Origin: Rutidosis leptorrhynchoides
Taxonomy: Eukaryota; Streptophyta; Magnoliopsida; Asterales; Asteraceae
Length of the DNA stretch: 64,000 bases
Assembly (NCBI RefSeq): GCF_046630445.1
Contig: NC_092337.1
Location: 367,813,501 to 367,877,500, forward strand
Direction: 5' to 3'
Notes under the pieces: generated by a model
The model's input: the letters and a program-made list of their open reading frames with translations, nothing else
The model's database searches: none
Told to the model about the DNA's origin: nothing
Position numbers and translations under genes: made by a program
Shown here: one piece after another, positions 1 through 12,063 of the stretch
Layout of the letters: every line of letters starts with the position of its first letter
Numbering within the stretch: the first letter of the stretch is position 1

Positions 1-762
1 TGACCGGCGATTCACGAACGTTAAAACTTGTAAAAACGACATGACGATATATATATATGGATATACATATGGTTAACATGAGATTATGATAAGTAAGTAT
101 CTCCATAAGTATATTAACAATGAGTTATATACATATAAACAAGACTACTAACTTAAGGATTTCGAAACGAGACATATATGTAACGATTATCGTTGTAACG
201 ACATTTAAATGTATATATATCATATTAAGATATATTAATATATCATAATATCATGATAATATAATAATTTAACATCTCATTAGATATAATAAACAATGGG
301 TTAACAACATTAATTGAGATCGTTAACTTAAAGGTTTCAAAACAACACTTACATGTAACGACTAACGATGACTTAACGACTCAGTTAAAATGTATATACA
401 TGTAGTGTATTTAGATGTATTAAAATAATTTTGGAAGACTTCAAGACATATATCAAAACACTCATACTTAACGAAAATGGTTACAGTTACTTTTCCATTC
501 TTTTCTTTCATCAAGAATTCTAGTCGTATTCTTACCCGTATTATACACAGCTTCAAAACGTACTTACTATGAGTATATACCAATAGGAACTAGCATGGGA
601 TTCCACTCTTGATTATGTCATGTATGACTAATCAATTTTAACTTCTACCATGAGCTAGTCAACTAACTAGAACTCCTTTTAACCCCACTCACCACTCATC
701 AATTACCACTCATCATTCACTCCATTTCACTTCCAATTCTCTTTCTAATTCTCTCTCAACAC
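1..762 (+). repeat. 5' LTR fragment of Tekay-like gypsy copy 1
   Basis: This stretch repeats the sequence from 3799 to about 4557 with only scattered differences (a shorter TA run and a few substitutions). It is therefore part of the 5' LTR matching the 3' LTR at 3651-7534. The window opens about 148 bases into the LTR. The copy stops abruptly near 762, after the CT-rich stretch ending CTCTCTCAACACA, and continues directly as reverse-transcriptase coding sequence. The rest of the LTR, the primer-binding site, gag and protease are missing. Short open frames here also exist in the 3' LTR copy and are not genes. Confidence 0.85.
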
Positions 763-3615
763 AATGATGTTCCCATCGCAAAAGAATTTCCCGATGTATT
801 TTCGAAAGAATTACCGGGATTACCCCCACAGCGATCTGTTGAATTTCAAATAGATCTTGTACCAGGAGCTGTACCAATAGCTCGTGCTCCTTACAGACTC
901 GCACCTAGCGAGATGAAAGAACTGCAAAGCCAATTACAAGAACTTTTAGAGCGTGGTTTCATTCGACCAAGTACATCACCGTGGGGAGCTCCTGTTTTGT
1001 TTGTCAAGAAGAAAGATGGTACATTCAGGTTGTGTATCGACTACCGAGAGTTGAACAAACTTACCATCAAGAAACGCTACCCACTACCGAGAATCGACGA
1101 CTTATTTGATCAACTACAAGGCTCGTCTGTTTATTCAAAGATTGACTTACGTTCCGGGTATCATCAAATGCGGGTGAAAGAAGATGATATTCCAAAGACT
1201 GCTTTCAGAACACGTTACGGTCATTACGAGTTTATGGTCATGCCGTTTGGTTTAACTAATGCACCAGCTGTGTTCATGGACCTTATGAACCGAGTGTGTG
1301 GACCATACCTTGACAAGTTTGTCATTGTTTTCATTGATGACATACTTATTTACTCAAAGAATGACCAAGAACACGGGGAACATTTGAGAAAGGTGTTAGA
1401 AGTATTGAGGAAGGAAGAATTGTACGCTAAATTTTCAAAGTGTGCATTTTGGTTGGAAGAAGTTCAATTCCTCGGTCACATAGTGAACAAAGAAGGTATT
1501 AAGGTGGATCCGGCAAAGATAGAAACTGTTGAAAAGTGGGAAAACCCGAAAACTCCGAAACACATACGCCAGTTTTTAGGACTAGCTGGTTACTACAGAA
1601 GGTTCATCCAAGACTTTTCCAGAATAGCAAAACCCTTGACTGCATTAACGCATAAAGGGAAGAAATTTGAATGGAATGATGAACAAGAGAAAGCGTTTCA
1701 GTTATTGAAGAAAAAGCTAACTACGGCACCTATATTGTCATTGCCTGTAGGAAATGATGATTTTGTGATTTATTATGACGCATCAAAGCAAGGTCTCGGT
1801 TGTGTATTAATGCAACGAACGAAGGTGATTGCTTATGCGTCTAGACAATTGAAGATTCACGAACAAAATTATACGACGCATGATTTGGAATTAGGCGCTG
1901 TTGTTTTTGCATTAAAGACTTGGAGGCACTACTTATATGGGGTCAAAAGTATTATATATACCGACCACAAAAGTCTTCAACACATATTTAATCAGAAACA
2001 ACTGAATATGAGGCAGCGTAGGTGGATTGAATTATTGAATGATTACGACTTTGAGATTCGTTACCACCCGGGGAAGGCAAATGTGGTAGCCGATGCCTTG
2101 AGCAGGAAGGACAGAGAACCCATTCGAGTAAAATCTATGAATATAATGATTCATAATAACCTTACTACTCAAATAAAGGAGGCGCAACAAGGAGTTTTAA
2201 AAGAGGGAAATTTAAAGGATGAAATATCCAAAGGATCGGAGAAACATCTTAATATTCAGGAAGACTGAACTCGGTATAGGGCTGAAAGGATTTGGGTACC
2301 AAAATTTGGAGATATGAGAGAAATGGTACTTAGAGAAGCTCATAAAACCAGATACTCAATACATCCTGGAACGGGGAAGATGTACAAGGATCTCAGGAAA
2401 TATTTTTGGTGGCCGGGTATGAAAGCCTGTGTTGCTAAATACGTAGGAGAATGTTTGACGTGTTCTAAGGTCAAAGCTGAGCATCAGAAACCATCAGGTC
2501 TACTTCAACAACCCAAAATCCTGGAATGGAAATGGGAAAACATTACCATGGATTTCATCACTAAATTGCCAAGGACTGCAAGTGGTTTTGATACTATTTG
2601 GGTAATAGTTGATCGTCTCACCAAATCAGCACACTTCCTGCCAATAAGAGAAGATGACAAGATGGAGAAGTTAGCACGACTGTATTTGAAGGAAGTCGTC
2701 TCCAGACATGGAATACCAATCTCTATTATCTCTGATAGGGATGGCAGATTTATTTCAAGATTCTGGCAGACATTACAGCAAGCATTAGGAACTCGTCTAG
2801 ACATGAGTACTGCCTATCATCCACAAACTGATGGGCAGAGTGAAAGGATGATACAAACGCTTGAAGACATGCTACGAGCATGTGTTATTGATTTCGGAAA
2901 CAGTTGGGATCGACATCTACCATTAGCAGAATTTTCCTACAACAACAGCTACCATTCAAGCATTGAGATGGCGCCGTTTGAAGCACTTTATGGTAGAAAG
3001 TGCAGGTCTCCGATTTGTTGGAGTGAAGTGGTGGATAGACAGATTACGGGTCCGGAGATTATACAAGAAACTACCGAGAAGATCATCCAAATTCAACAAC
3101 GGTTGAAAATCGCCCAAAGTCGACAAAAGAGCTACGCTGACATTAAAAGAAAAGATATAGAATTTGAAATTGGAGAGATGGTCATGCTTAAAGTTGCACC
3201 TTGGAAAGGCGTTGTTCGATTTGGTAAACGAGGGAAATTAAATCCAAGGTATATTGGACCATTCAAGATTATTGATCGTGTCGGACCAGTAGCTTACCGA
3301 CTTGAGTTACCTCAACAACTCGCGGCTGTACATAACACTTTCCACGTCTCGAATTTGAAGAAATGTTTTGCTAAAGAAGATCTCACTATTCCGTTAGATG
3401 AAATCCAAATCAACGAAAAACTTCAATTCATCGAAGAACCCGTCGAAATAATGGATCGTGAGGTTAAAAGACTTAAGCAAAACAAGATACCAATTGTTAA
3501 GGTTCGATGGAATGCTCGTAGAGGACCCAAGTTCACCTGGGAGCGTGAAGATTAGATGAAGAAGAAATACCCGCATCTATTTCCAGAAGATTCGTCAACA
3601 CCTTCAACAGCTTAA
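763..3615 (+). pseudogene. Tekay-like chromovirus pol (RT, RNase H, integrase, chromodomain)
   Basis: This is the pol part of a Ty3/gypsy polyprotein that copies element RNA and integrates the cDNA. One frame runs from [13 protein letters not shown] at 763 to the end. RT motifs include [32 protein letters not shown] and the catalytic FIDDILIYS. RNase H follows ([29 protein letters not shown]). Integrase has the HHCC zinc region, [16 protein letters not shown] and DGQSERM, supplying its D,D,E residues. The C-terminus ([16 protein letters not shown] to KFTWERED) looks like the chromodomain that targets chromoviruses to heterochromatin. Two in-frame stops break it: TGA at 2266-2268, where a related copy reads GGA, and TAG at 3553-3555, where copies 2 and 3 read CAG or CAA. 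Gag, protease and the RT N-terminus are deleted. Clade assignment rests on motif order and LTR style. Confidence 0.9.
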
Positions 3616-6446
3616 AATTTCGGGACGAAATTTATTTAACGGGTAGGTACTATAGTGACCCGAACTTTTCCATGTTTATATATATTAATTGAGATTGATA
3701 TTTACATGATTAAATGTTTCCAACATGTTAAGCAATCAAACTTGTTAAGACTTGATTAATTGAAATATGTTTCATATAGACAATTGACCACCCAAGTTGA
3801 CCGGCGATTCACGAACGTTAAAACTTGTAAAAACGACATGACGATATATATATGGATATACATATGGTTAACATGAGATTATGATAAGTAAGTATCTCCA
3901 TAAGTATATTAACAATGAGTTATATACATATAAACAAGACTACTAACTTAAGGATTTCGAAACGAGACATATATGTAACGATTATCGTTGTAACGACATT
4001 TAAATATATATATCATATTAAGATATATTAATATATCATAATATCATGATAATATAATAATTTAACATCTCATTAGATATAATAAACAATGGGTTAACAA
4101 CATTAATTAAGATCGTTAACTTAAAGGTTTCAAAACAACACTTACATGTAATGACTAACGATGACTTAACGACTCAGTTAAAATGTATATACATGTAGTG
4201 TATTTAGATGTATTAAAATACTTTTGGAAAACTTCAAGACATATATCAAAACACTCATACTTAACGAAAATGGTTACAGTTACTTTTCCATTCTTTTCTT
4301 TCATCAAGAATTCTAGTCGTATTCTTACCCGTATTATACACAGCTTCAAAACGTACTTACTATGAGTATATACCAATAGGAACTAGCATGGGATTCCACT
4401 CTTGATTATGTCATGTATGACTAATCAATTTTAACTTCTACCATGAGCTAGTCAACTAACTAGAACTCCTTTTAACCCCACTCACCACTCACCAATTACT
4501 ACTCATCATTCACTCCATTTCACTTCCAATTCTCTTTCTAATTCTCTCTCAACACACACACACTATTATGAACGTATTTTTCTAGTAGTTAATCATCATC
4601 TTCATCAAAAATCACTTCAAGAATCAAGCTATAATCATCATAGGAAGAACACTTCAAGAACACTTCAAAAATCCCTTCAAGTTTACTAATTTACTTCCAA
4701 GCTTTCTAATCCATTCCAAGTAATCATCTAAGATCAAGAAACCTTTGTTATATACAGTAGGTTATCTTTCTTATTCAAGGTAATATTCATATTCAAACTT
4801 TGATTCAATTTCTATAACTATAAACTATCTTAATTCGAGTAAAAATCTTACTTGAACTTGTTTTTGTGTCATGATCCTACTTCAAGAACTTTCAAGCCAT
4901 CCAAGATCCTTTGAAGCTAGATCATTTCTTGTCACTTCCAGTAGGTTTACCTACTAAACTTGAGGTAGTAATGATGTTCATAACATCATTCGATTCATAT
5001 ATATAAAACTATCTTATTCGAAGGTTTAAACTCGTAATCACTAGAACATAGTTTAGTTAATTCTAAACTTGTTCGCAAACAAAAGTTAATCCTTCTAACT
5101 TGACTTTTAAAATTAACTACACACATGTTCTATATCTATATGATATGCTAACTTAATGATTTAAAACTTGGAAACACGAAAAACACCGTAAAACCGGATT
5201 TACGCCGTCGTAGTAACACCGCGGGTTGTTTTGGGTTAGTTAATTAAAAACTATGATAAACTTTGATTTAAAAGTTGTTATTCTGAGAAAATGATTTTTA
5301 TTATGAACATGAAACTATATCCAAAAATTATGGTTAAACTCAAAGTGGAAGTATGTTTTCTAAAATGGTCATCTAGACGTCGTTCTTTCGACTGAAATGA
5401 CTACCTTTACAAAAACGACTTGTAACTTATTTTTCCGACTATAAACCTATACTTTTCTGTTTAGATTCATAAAATAGAGTTCAATATGAAACCATAGCAA
5501 TTTGATTCACTCAAAACGGATTTAAAATGAAGAAGTTATGGGTAAAACAAGATTGGATAATTTTTCTCATTTTAGCTACGTGAAAATTGGTAACAAATCT
5601 ATTCCAACCATAACTTAATCAACTTGTATTGTATATTATGTAATCTTGAGATACCATAGACACGTATACAATGTTTCAACCTATCATGTCGACACATCTA
5701 TATATATTTCGGAACAACCATAGACACTCTATATGTGAATGTTGGAGTTAGCTATACAGGGTTGAGGTTGATTCCAAAATATATATAGTTTGAGTTGTGA
5801 TCAATACTGAGATACGTATACACTGGGTCGTGGATTGATTCAAGATAATATTTATCGATTTATTTATGTACATCTAACTGTGGACAACTAGTTGTAGGTT
5901 ACTAACGAGGACAGCTGACTTAATAAACTTAAAACATCAAAATATATTAAAAGTGTTGTAAATATATTTTAAGCATACTTTGATATATATGTATATATTG
6001 TTATAGGTTCGTGAATCAACCAGTGGCCAAGTCTTACTTCCCGACGAAGTAAAAATCTGTGAATGTGAGTTATAGTCCCACTTTTAAAATCTAATATTTT
6101 TGGGATGATAATACATGCAGGTTTTATAAATGATTTACAAAATAGACACAAGTACGTGAAACTACATTCTATGGTTGAATTATCGAAATCGAATATGCCC
6201 CTTTTTATTAAGTCTGGTAATCTAAGAATTAGGGAACAGACACCCTAATTGACACGAATCCTAAAGATAGATCTATTGGGCCTAACAAACCCCATCCAAA
6301 GTACCGGATGCTTTAGTACTTCGAAATTTATATCATATCCGAAGGGTGTCCCGGAATGATGGGGATATTTGTAACACCCTAGGCAAATCCCACATCGCCC
6401 ACGAACATGAGTGATCATGGGATTATAAGGTAATACTCACGCTTAA

Positions 6447-6575
6447 ATGACACAACGCGTTTTGGGATCACAAGCAGAGCAGAAGTGCGAGTACGCTGCA
6501 GTTAAGCGTGCTAGGGCGAGAGCACTACCAGGATGGGTGACCTCCTGGGAAAGTGCTTCTCGTGTGTGGTCGCCA
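6447..6575 (+). other. 5S rRNA-like domain in left Cassandra LTR
   Basis: The block contains a good match to the plant 5S rRNA internal control region: GCAGTTAAGCGTGCTAGGGC at about 6499-6518 (A box) and GGATGGGTGACCTCCTGGGA at 6531-6550 (C box), with correct spacing. The 5' third and the last bases diverge from a real 5S gene, so I call it a retrotransposon domain rather than a functional rRNA gene. By analogy with Cassandra it may recruit Pol III. The right LTR has the same block, with one substitution in the A box. Confidence 0.85.
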
Positions 6576-6802
6576 AGAAAAAGCCGTGCGCCTGCGGGCA
6601 AAGCGGACAATATTGTGGTCATGTTAAGCTGGGGTGTTACAGAATGGTATCAGAGCCACTCATGTGCCGTTGGGGGTGGTGGGGCAAACCTCATCGAGGA
6701 CGATGAGTCCCTAAGGGGGGGTGAATGTAACACCCTAGGCAAATCCCACATCGCCCACGAACATGAGTGATCATGGGATTATAAGGTAATACTCACGCTT
6801 AA

Positions 6803-6931
6803 ATGACACAACGCGTTTTGGGATCACAAGCAGAGCAGAAGTGCGAGTACGCTGCAGTTAAGTGTGCTAGGGCGAGAGCACTACCAGGATGGGTGACCTC
6901 CTGGGAAAGTGCTTCTCGTGTGTGGTCGCCA
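6803..6931 (+). other. 5S rRNA-like domain in right Cassandra LTR
   Basis: This is the second copy of the 5S-like block, 356 bases downstream of the first. It keeps the C-box match GGATGGGTGACCTCCTGGGA. The A-box match has T where the left copy has C (GTTAAGTGTG). The 5S consensus has C, so the right copy carries the derived base. Confidence 0.85.
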
Positions 6932-7534
6932 AGAAAAAGCCGTGCGCCTGCGGGCAAAGCGGACAATATTGTGGTCATGTTAAGCTGGGGTGTTACAATA
7001 TTCTTATATATATGCATCTTGTTAATGTCGGTTACCAGGTGTTCACCATATGAATGATTTTTATCTCTATGTATGGGATGTGTATTGAAATATGAAATCT
7101 TGTGGTCTATTATTATGATTTGATATATACAGGTTAAACCTATAACTCACCAACATTTTTGTTGACGTTTTAAGCATGTTTATTCTCACGTGATTATTAA
7201 GAGCTTCCGCTGTCGCATACTTAAATAAGGACGAGATTTGGAGTCCATGCTTGTATGATATTGTGTAAAAACTGCATTCAAGAAACTTATTTTGTTGTAA
7301 CATATTTGTATTGTAAACCATTATGTAATGGTCGTGTGTAAACAGGATATTTTAGATTATCATTATTTGATAATCTACGTAAAGCTTTTTAAAACCTTTA
7401 TCTATGAAATAAAGGTTATGGTTTGTTTTAAAAATGAATGCAGTCTTTGAAAAACGTCTCATATAGAGGTCAAAACCTCGCAACGAAATCAATTAATATG
7501 GAACGTTTTTAATCAATAAGAACGGGACATTTCA

Positions 7535-7991
7535 GTATCTCAATGTGGATATAAGTCGGGGGGGATTATTAGTAGAAGAACCAGAACCCCAAGATACGAT
7601 AGGTTTAAATTTATACCATGGTGCTAAAGTTTTGAAGAGGCGAGATAACGCCGCAGTACGATATAATGGTAGACATCCACAGGTTGAGAGAAACCAACAG
7701 CAAGGTAATGTTGGAGGGGGAAATGAAATGCAAGAAATGCAAAGGTTTATAGCTTCACAGGAGTACGAAAATGCTAGACATAGAGCATTTGAAGATTGGC
7801 AAGTTCATCAAAACCAAATCATAGCTTATTGCCAATATATAGGTAGAAACTATATTCCTACTCCAACGCCCACATTCCCTCCCTGGTCTATAGAGATGCA
7901 ACCACCGTATCCTACGTATAACCCTGCCGAAGCATTCTATAGCACATACGGTTTTGCATGGAACCCCTACTGGTATCAGTATCATCCCTAG
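7535..7991 (+). pseudogene. 3' ORF fragment of Athila-type element, cut by LTR insertion
   Basis: An open frame runs to a stop at 7989-7991 and continues upstream into the inserted Tekay-like LTR, so its N-terminus is missing here. The visible product of about 150 residues is polar, with a Q/N-rich middle (ERNQQQGNVGGGNEMQEMQ). Its proline- and tyrosine-rich tail contains PTPTPTFPPWSIEMQPPYPT and WNPYWYQYHP. I do not recognise a conserved domain. From its place between the insertion and the 3' polypurine tract it is probably the C-terminus of a polyprotein or 3' ORF of the host Athila-type element. Confidence 0.5.
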
Positions 7992-10048
7992 TCTACTTAG
8001 TTTTATTTATTTTATAATTTGTAATGTTGATACATTTAATACTTATGTTAATATTGTAATAGTTTTTATAATTTTCTAACTTTTATTATTAGATTTTAAT
8101 AATTGTTGAATATGGAGTAATATACCAAACTTCAAAAATATGTATATATGTTTGCAGTTTATCTTATGTAAACAACAGGGTAAAACAACGCATTTTCAAA
8201 GACTGGCATTAAGTTCAGCAAAAGCAACTAATTTTTGACGACAAGATGCAAAATATATGTGAAATAACAACAAGACGGAATGAACAAATGATATGCACCA
8301 TTTATCATTCAGCAAGCAAACACAAATATGTTTGGAAACTTTGGTAAAATTTAATCATTTTCACACAAATCACCCTCAATAATTTAAATTGTTACTGATT
8401 TCTTGCAAATGAGGGCATTGCAAGATCTTAAGTGTGGGAAGGGGTTAAATTCTTTCGGATTTTAAAATTTTTACTTTATACACTTGGTTACCATTAGAAA
8501 TACTAGTAAAGTAGTAGTTGTATTAGAATCTAGTGCTCTCTGATAATAAAGAACAGCCCTAGTCTTATATACTGACTACCCAATTCTAGTAAAAAATTTC
8601 AAAATTTTTAATTAAATGAACTGAAAATCATGTTTATACATATTTATGAACGATAAAACTAGGTTTTAACACCGAAATTATTGTTACCTCGGAAAGGACA
8701 TAAATTGATAAACAAACAAAAATGTTAAAATTCTTTTAAAATGGAATAGAGGACAATAAAAAGGAAAATAAAAGCCAAGTGTGGGAAAATTTACCAAGAT
8801 ATTTTAAACATATGTCACATATTTCTGTACAAATAACTGAAAATACTTTTGCTTTGGACTAAACTAAAAAGTTTTACCTGATTTACTTTAAGAAAGATGG
8901 ATCTACACGATGAATCAATTCCATCATTAAAAGGAAGTAAAGTCTTCCGAAAAAGAAACGCGCTTCTTGATTTAGGTCAGGAAGTTGTCGTCCAGACTAG
9001 CTGTAGGTTGACGAAAAATCTAGAAAAGTCATCTCTAAAATCAGCAGGAAATCCACGGACCTCAGCATCAAACAGGGTCGCCAAGTGGTCAGACCTATCC
9101 TAACCATGAGAGGATCTGTCTCGTAAAATGGGGAGGGCGCCGTGCAAATTAGCTTGATAAGACTAATGAATCAGACCCCCAGAAAAGGATAATCTCCTTA
9201 AAGATTAAAAATCAGCATTTAAGCCTGATATTACTCAATCCTTGAGATTGACTTTAAAGATTGAGAATTACAAACTCATGAAATTCGATGATATCTAAAC
9301 TCGAGCTTGAACGAGAAAATATTTTGATCAAATTAAAACCGATTTGTTTTCTGAAAACCCATTTTCAATGCGTTCATTACCATTGAAAGTAAAATCCTAG
9401 GAATTCACCTGGAATTCATTAGGTCACCTGAAACAAATCGGGTGTCAACCGTAAGAACGGTGGTTGCATAGCATGGTCGAAGACAGGACCTTGTGCCAGA
9501 CCGAAAAATTATAAGGGTGAGCTTTAATATTGCTCCTACAAAGGAAAGTAATTGCGTCCGACACGTTATAGACCATAATTAAAAGCATGTCAGGGGACAT
9601 TGCCTTAACAGTTACTTATTCAACGCTTTCCTTTACAACCGGACGGTAGTTTACCGAAAGGTAATATACGGGACAAGTAAATTGGACGTGTTGCTTTCCT
9701 AATACAAGGTTAGCAAGTGGGTGACACAAAACCATAAGTTTTGAGCTAAAATTTTCAAATCTGAAACCCACCAAACCCACAAAAATATTTTGCAAACACC
9801 GGTGAAGGGTTATTCCGGAAAACTTATCTAGGGTAAAAACTAGATTTAATTTTCAAAAGATCAAATGTTTTCATAAAGATCCAATTTCCTTAATGGATCT
9901 AAATTTTTATAGTCATGTGGGACTGTAAACCATATCGTTACTACCATTGTTTATACCGCCGTATAGAAATCACTGATGTACAAAGTGTGAAGAATAAAGA
10001 AGTGATTCTAGTATTTCAAGACGATATTGCTTGAGGACAAGCAACGCT
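7992..10048 (+). other. Long 3' non-coding region of Athila-type element
   Basis: About 2 kb between the last open frame and the polypurine tract has no convincing coding region. A 68-codon open frame at 8897 looks accidental. It contains two additional polypurine-like motifs resembling the true tract: TAAGTGTGGGAAGGGG at 8430-8445 and CAAGTGTGGGAAAA at 8776-8789. Long 3' non-coding segments of this kind are usual in Athila elements. Confidence 0.55.
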
Positions 10049-10063
10049 CAAGTGTGGGAATAT
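10049..10063 (+). other. Polypurine tract of Athila-type element
   Basis: TCAAGTGTGGGAATAT lies directly before the LTR start TGATAATGC at 10064, where the plus-strand primer is expected. It follows GAGGACAAGCAACGC. It shows that the next LTR is a 3' LTR of an element lying upstream. Confidence 0.75.
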
Positions 10064-12037
10064 TTGATAATGCTAAAAACGAACATATATTTCATAGCAT
10101 TATTCCTCAAGAAAGACAAGCTTTTAGTTGCAATTGTTCTATTTAAAAGTGATATTCGTTTAAATATTAAAAGGTGAAGACAAAAGACAGATTCGACGAA
10201 TTGAAGACGCAAACGACCAAAAAGCTCAAAAGTACAAAATACAATCAAAGAGGTTCCAATTATTGATAAGAAACGTCTCGAAATTACAAGAGTACAAGAT
10301 TCAAAACGCAAAGTACAAGATATTAAATTGTACGCAAGGACGTTCGAAAATCCGGAACCGGGACCAGAGTCAACTCTCAACGCTCGACGCAACGGACTAA
10401 AAATTACAAGTTAACTATGTATATAAATATAATATAATATATAATTAATTATATAAATTATATATATATTATATTTATATAATAAACCGTCGGTAAACAA
10501 AGAGCCAAAATGGAGTGAGCTGTAATTACAAACTCCGCGACTCGCGGAGTTTGAAGAGCAAAAAGGCCGCGAGTCGCGGAGCCCCAAAAACTGAAACTCC
10601 CTATAAAGCCCAACGAATTCTGATCAATTTTTCATCCAATATATCCATCCATCTATATACGTTATATTTATATTTATAATTTATATTTTAATTTTAATTT
10701 TAATTTTAATCCTAATAATAAGGGTATGTTAGCGAATGTTGTAAGGGTGTAAGTCGAAATTCTGTCCGTGTAACGCTACGCTATTTTTAATCATTGTAAG
10801 TTATGTTCAACCTTTTTACATTAATGTCTCGTAGCTAAGTTATTATTATGCTTATTTAATACCGAAGTAATCATGATGTTGGACTAATTACTAAAATTGG
10901 GTAATTGGGCTTTGTACCATAATTGGGGTTTGGATAAAAGAACGACACTTGTGGAAATTAGACTATGGGCTATTAATGGGTTTTATATTAACTAAACAAT
11001 ACCTTGTTAATTTAATATACAAACTTATAATTCGACGTATTTATATATAACCACATACGCTTGACTGGGTACGGTGGGCGGGATATCTATAAATACCAAT
11101 AATTATTCATTTTATCGGACACGGAACTGGATTAATAGTTAAATAGACTTGTTGAAACAGGGGTGAATTACATTCAAGGGTAATTGGTGTAATTGTTAAC
11201 AAAGTAGTAAAACCATGGTTTACACGCAGTCGATAACCTGGTGTATTCATTAAACAAAGTATTAAAACCTTGTTACAATTCGAATCCCCAATTAGTTGGA
11301 ATATTTGACTTCGGGAATAAGAATAATTTGACGAGGACACTCGCACTTTATATTTATGACTGATGGACTGTTATGGAGAAAAACCAGACGGACATATTAA
11401 ATAATCCAGGACAAAGGACAATTAACCCATGGGCATAAAACTAAAATCAAAACGTCAAACATTATGATTACGGAAGTTTAAATAAGCATAATTCTTTTAT
11501 TTCATATTTAATTTCCTTTATTTTATATTTAATTGCACTTCTAATTATCGCATTTTATATTATTATTATTGTATTTAATTGCACTTTTAATTATCGTACT
11601 TTTTATTATCGCAAGGTTATTTTATCGCACTTTCATTATCGTTATTTACTTTACGCTTTAAATTAAGTCTTGTATTTATTTATTATTTTACATTTGGTTT
11701 TAACTGCGACTAAAGTTTTAAAATCGACAAACCGGTCATTAAACGGTAAAAAACCCCCCTTTATAATAATAATATTACTTATATATATATTTGTATTTTT
11801 ATAAAAGTAAACTAATATAGCGTTAAGCTTTGTTTAAAAAGATTCCCTGTGGAACGAACCGGACTTACTAAAAACTACACTACTGTACGATTAGATACAC
11901 TGCCTATAAGTGTTGTAGCAAGGTTTAAGTATATCCATTCAATAAATAAATAAATATCTTGTGTAAAATTGTATCGTATTTAATAGTATTTCCTTGTAAA
12001 ATTTAATAGTATTTTATACCCCTCTGCTCAAACATCA
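10064..12037 (+). repeat. Athila-type LTR shared by two element parts
   Basis: A 1974-bp LTR starts TGATAATGC and ends AACATCA. A polypurine tract lies just before it and a primer-binding site just after it, so it serves as 3' LTR of the upstream part and 5' LTR of the downstream part. It matches the inverted LTR at 19407-21379 over its whole length with moderate divergence. It contains the near-palindrome CTCCGCGACTCGCGGAG at 10533-10549 and a second GC-rich partner at 10567-10581. Confidence 0.85.
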
Positions 12038-12045
12038 AGTATTTT

Positions 12046-12063
12046 TGGCGCCGCTGCCGGGGA
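12046..12063 (+). other. Primer-binding site, tRNA-Asp type
   Basis: TGGCGCCGCTGCCGGGGA lies eight bases after the LTR end. It is complementary to the 3' end of plant tRNA-Asp apart from one base. This primer is typical of Athila elements. The inverted copy has the same site at about 19380-19398. Confidence 0.85.

Larger units (their letters stand above)
6370..6997 (+). mobile_element. Cassandra-type TRIM with 5S rRNA-like LTRs
   Basis: This is a complete miniature LTR retrotransposon of 628 bp. Two 272-bp LTRs (6370-6641 and 6726-6997) begin TGTAACACCC and end GGGTGTTACA. By eye they differ at one base (6510 region, GTTAAGCGTG versus GTTAAGTGTG). An 84-bp internal part begins with the primer-binding site TGGTATCAGAGCCA (initiator tRNA-Met type) and ends in a G-rich polypurine tract at 6713-6725. 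A 5-bp target duplication ATATT flanks it (6365-6369 and 6998-7002). Each LTR contains a 5S rRNA-like block, the hallmark of Cassandra. It codes for nothing and must use another element's proteins. It sits inside the Tekay-like LTR, so it is younger than that insertion. Confidence 0.95.
3651..7534 (+). repeat. 3' LTR of Tekay-like copy 1, carrying a nested TRIM
   Basis: The LTR starts at TATAGTGACCCGAAC, just after AATTTCGGGACGAAATTT and GGGTAGGTAC. This is the same arrangement as the TGTGATGACCCGG starts at 25288 and 36537. It ends in GACATTTCA at 7534, like the CGTTTCA end at 27771. Without the inserted Cassandra element and its duplicated target it is about 3.25 kb. Near identity with the 5' fragment points to a recent insertion. 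The following bases (GTATC, 7535-7539) should be its target duplication, but the left partner lies outside the window. It interrupts an Athila-type element. Confidence 0.85.

Noticed and set aside
6447..6575. A functional 5S rRNA gene
   Set aside because: Only the internal control region matches well. The 5' third and the 3' end diverge, and the block lies in both LTRs of a TRIM.
6683..6720. Hammerhead-ribozyme-like CGATGAGTCC in the Cassandra internal region
   Set aside because: It looks like part of a hammerhead core (CTGATGAG) but lacks the GAAAC core strand and the expected stem III and cleavage site. It is more likely ordinary sequence before the polypurine tract.
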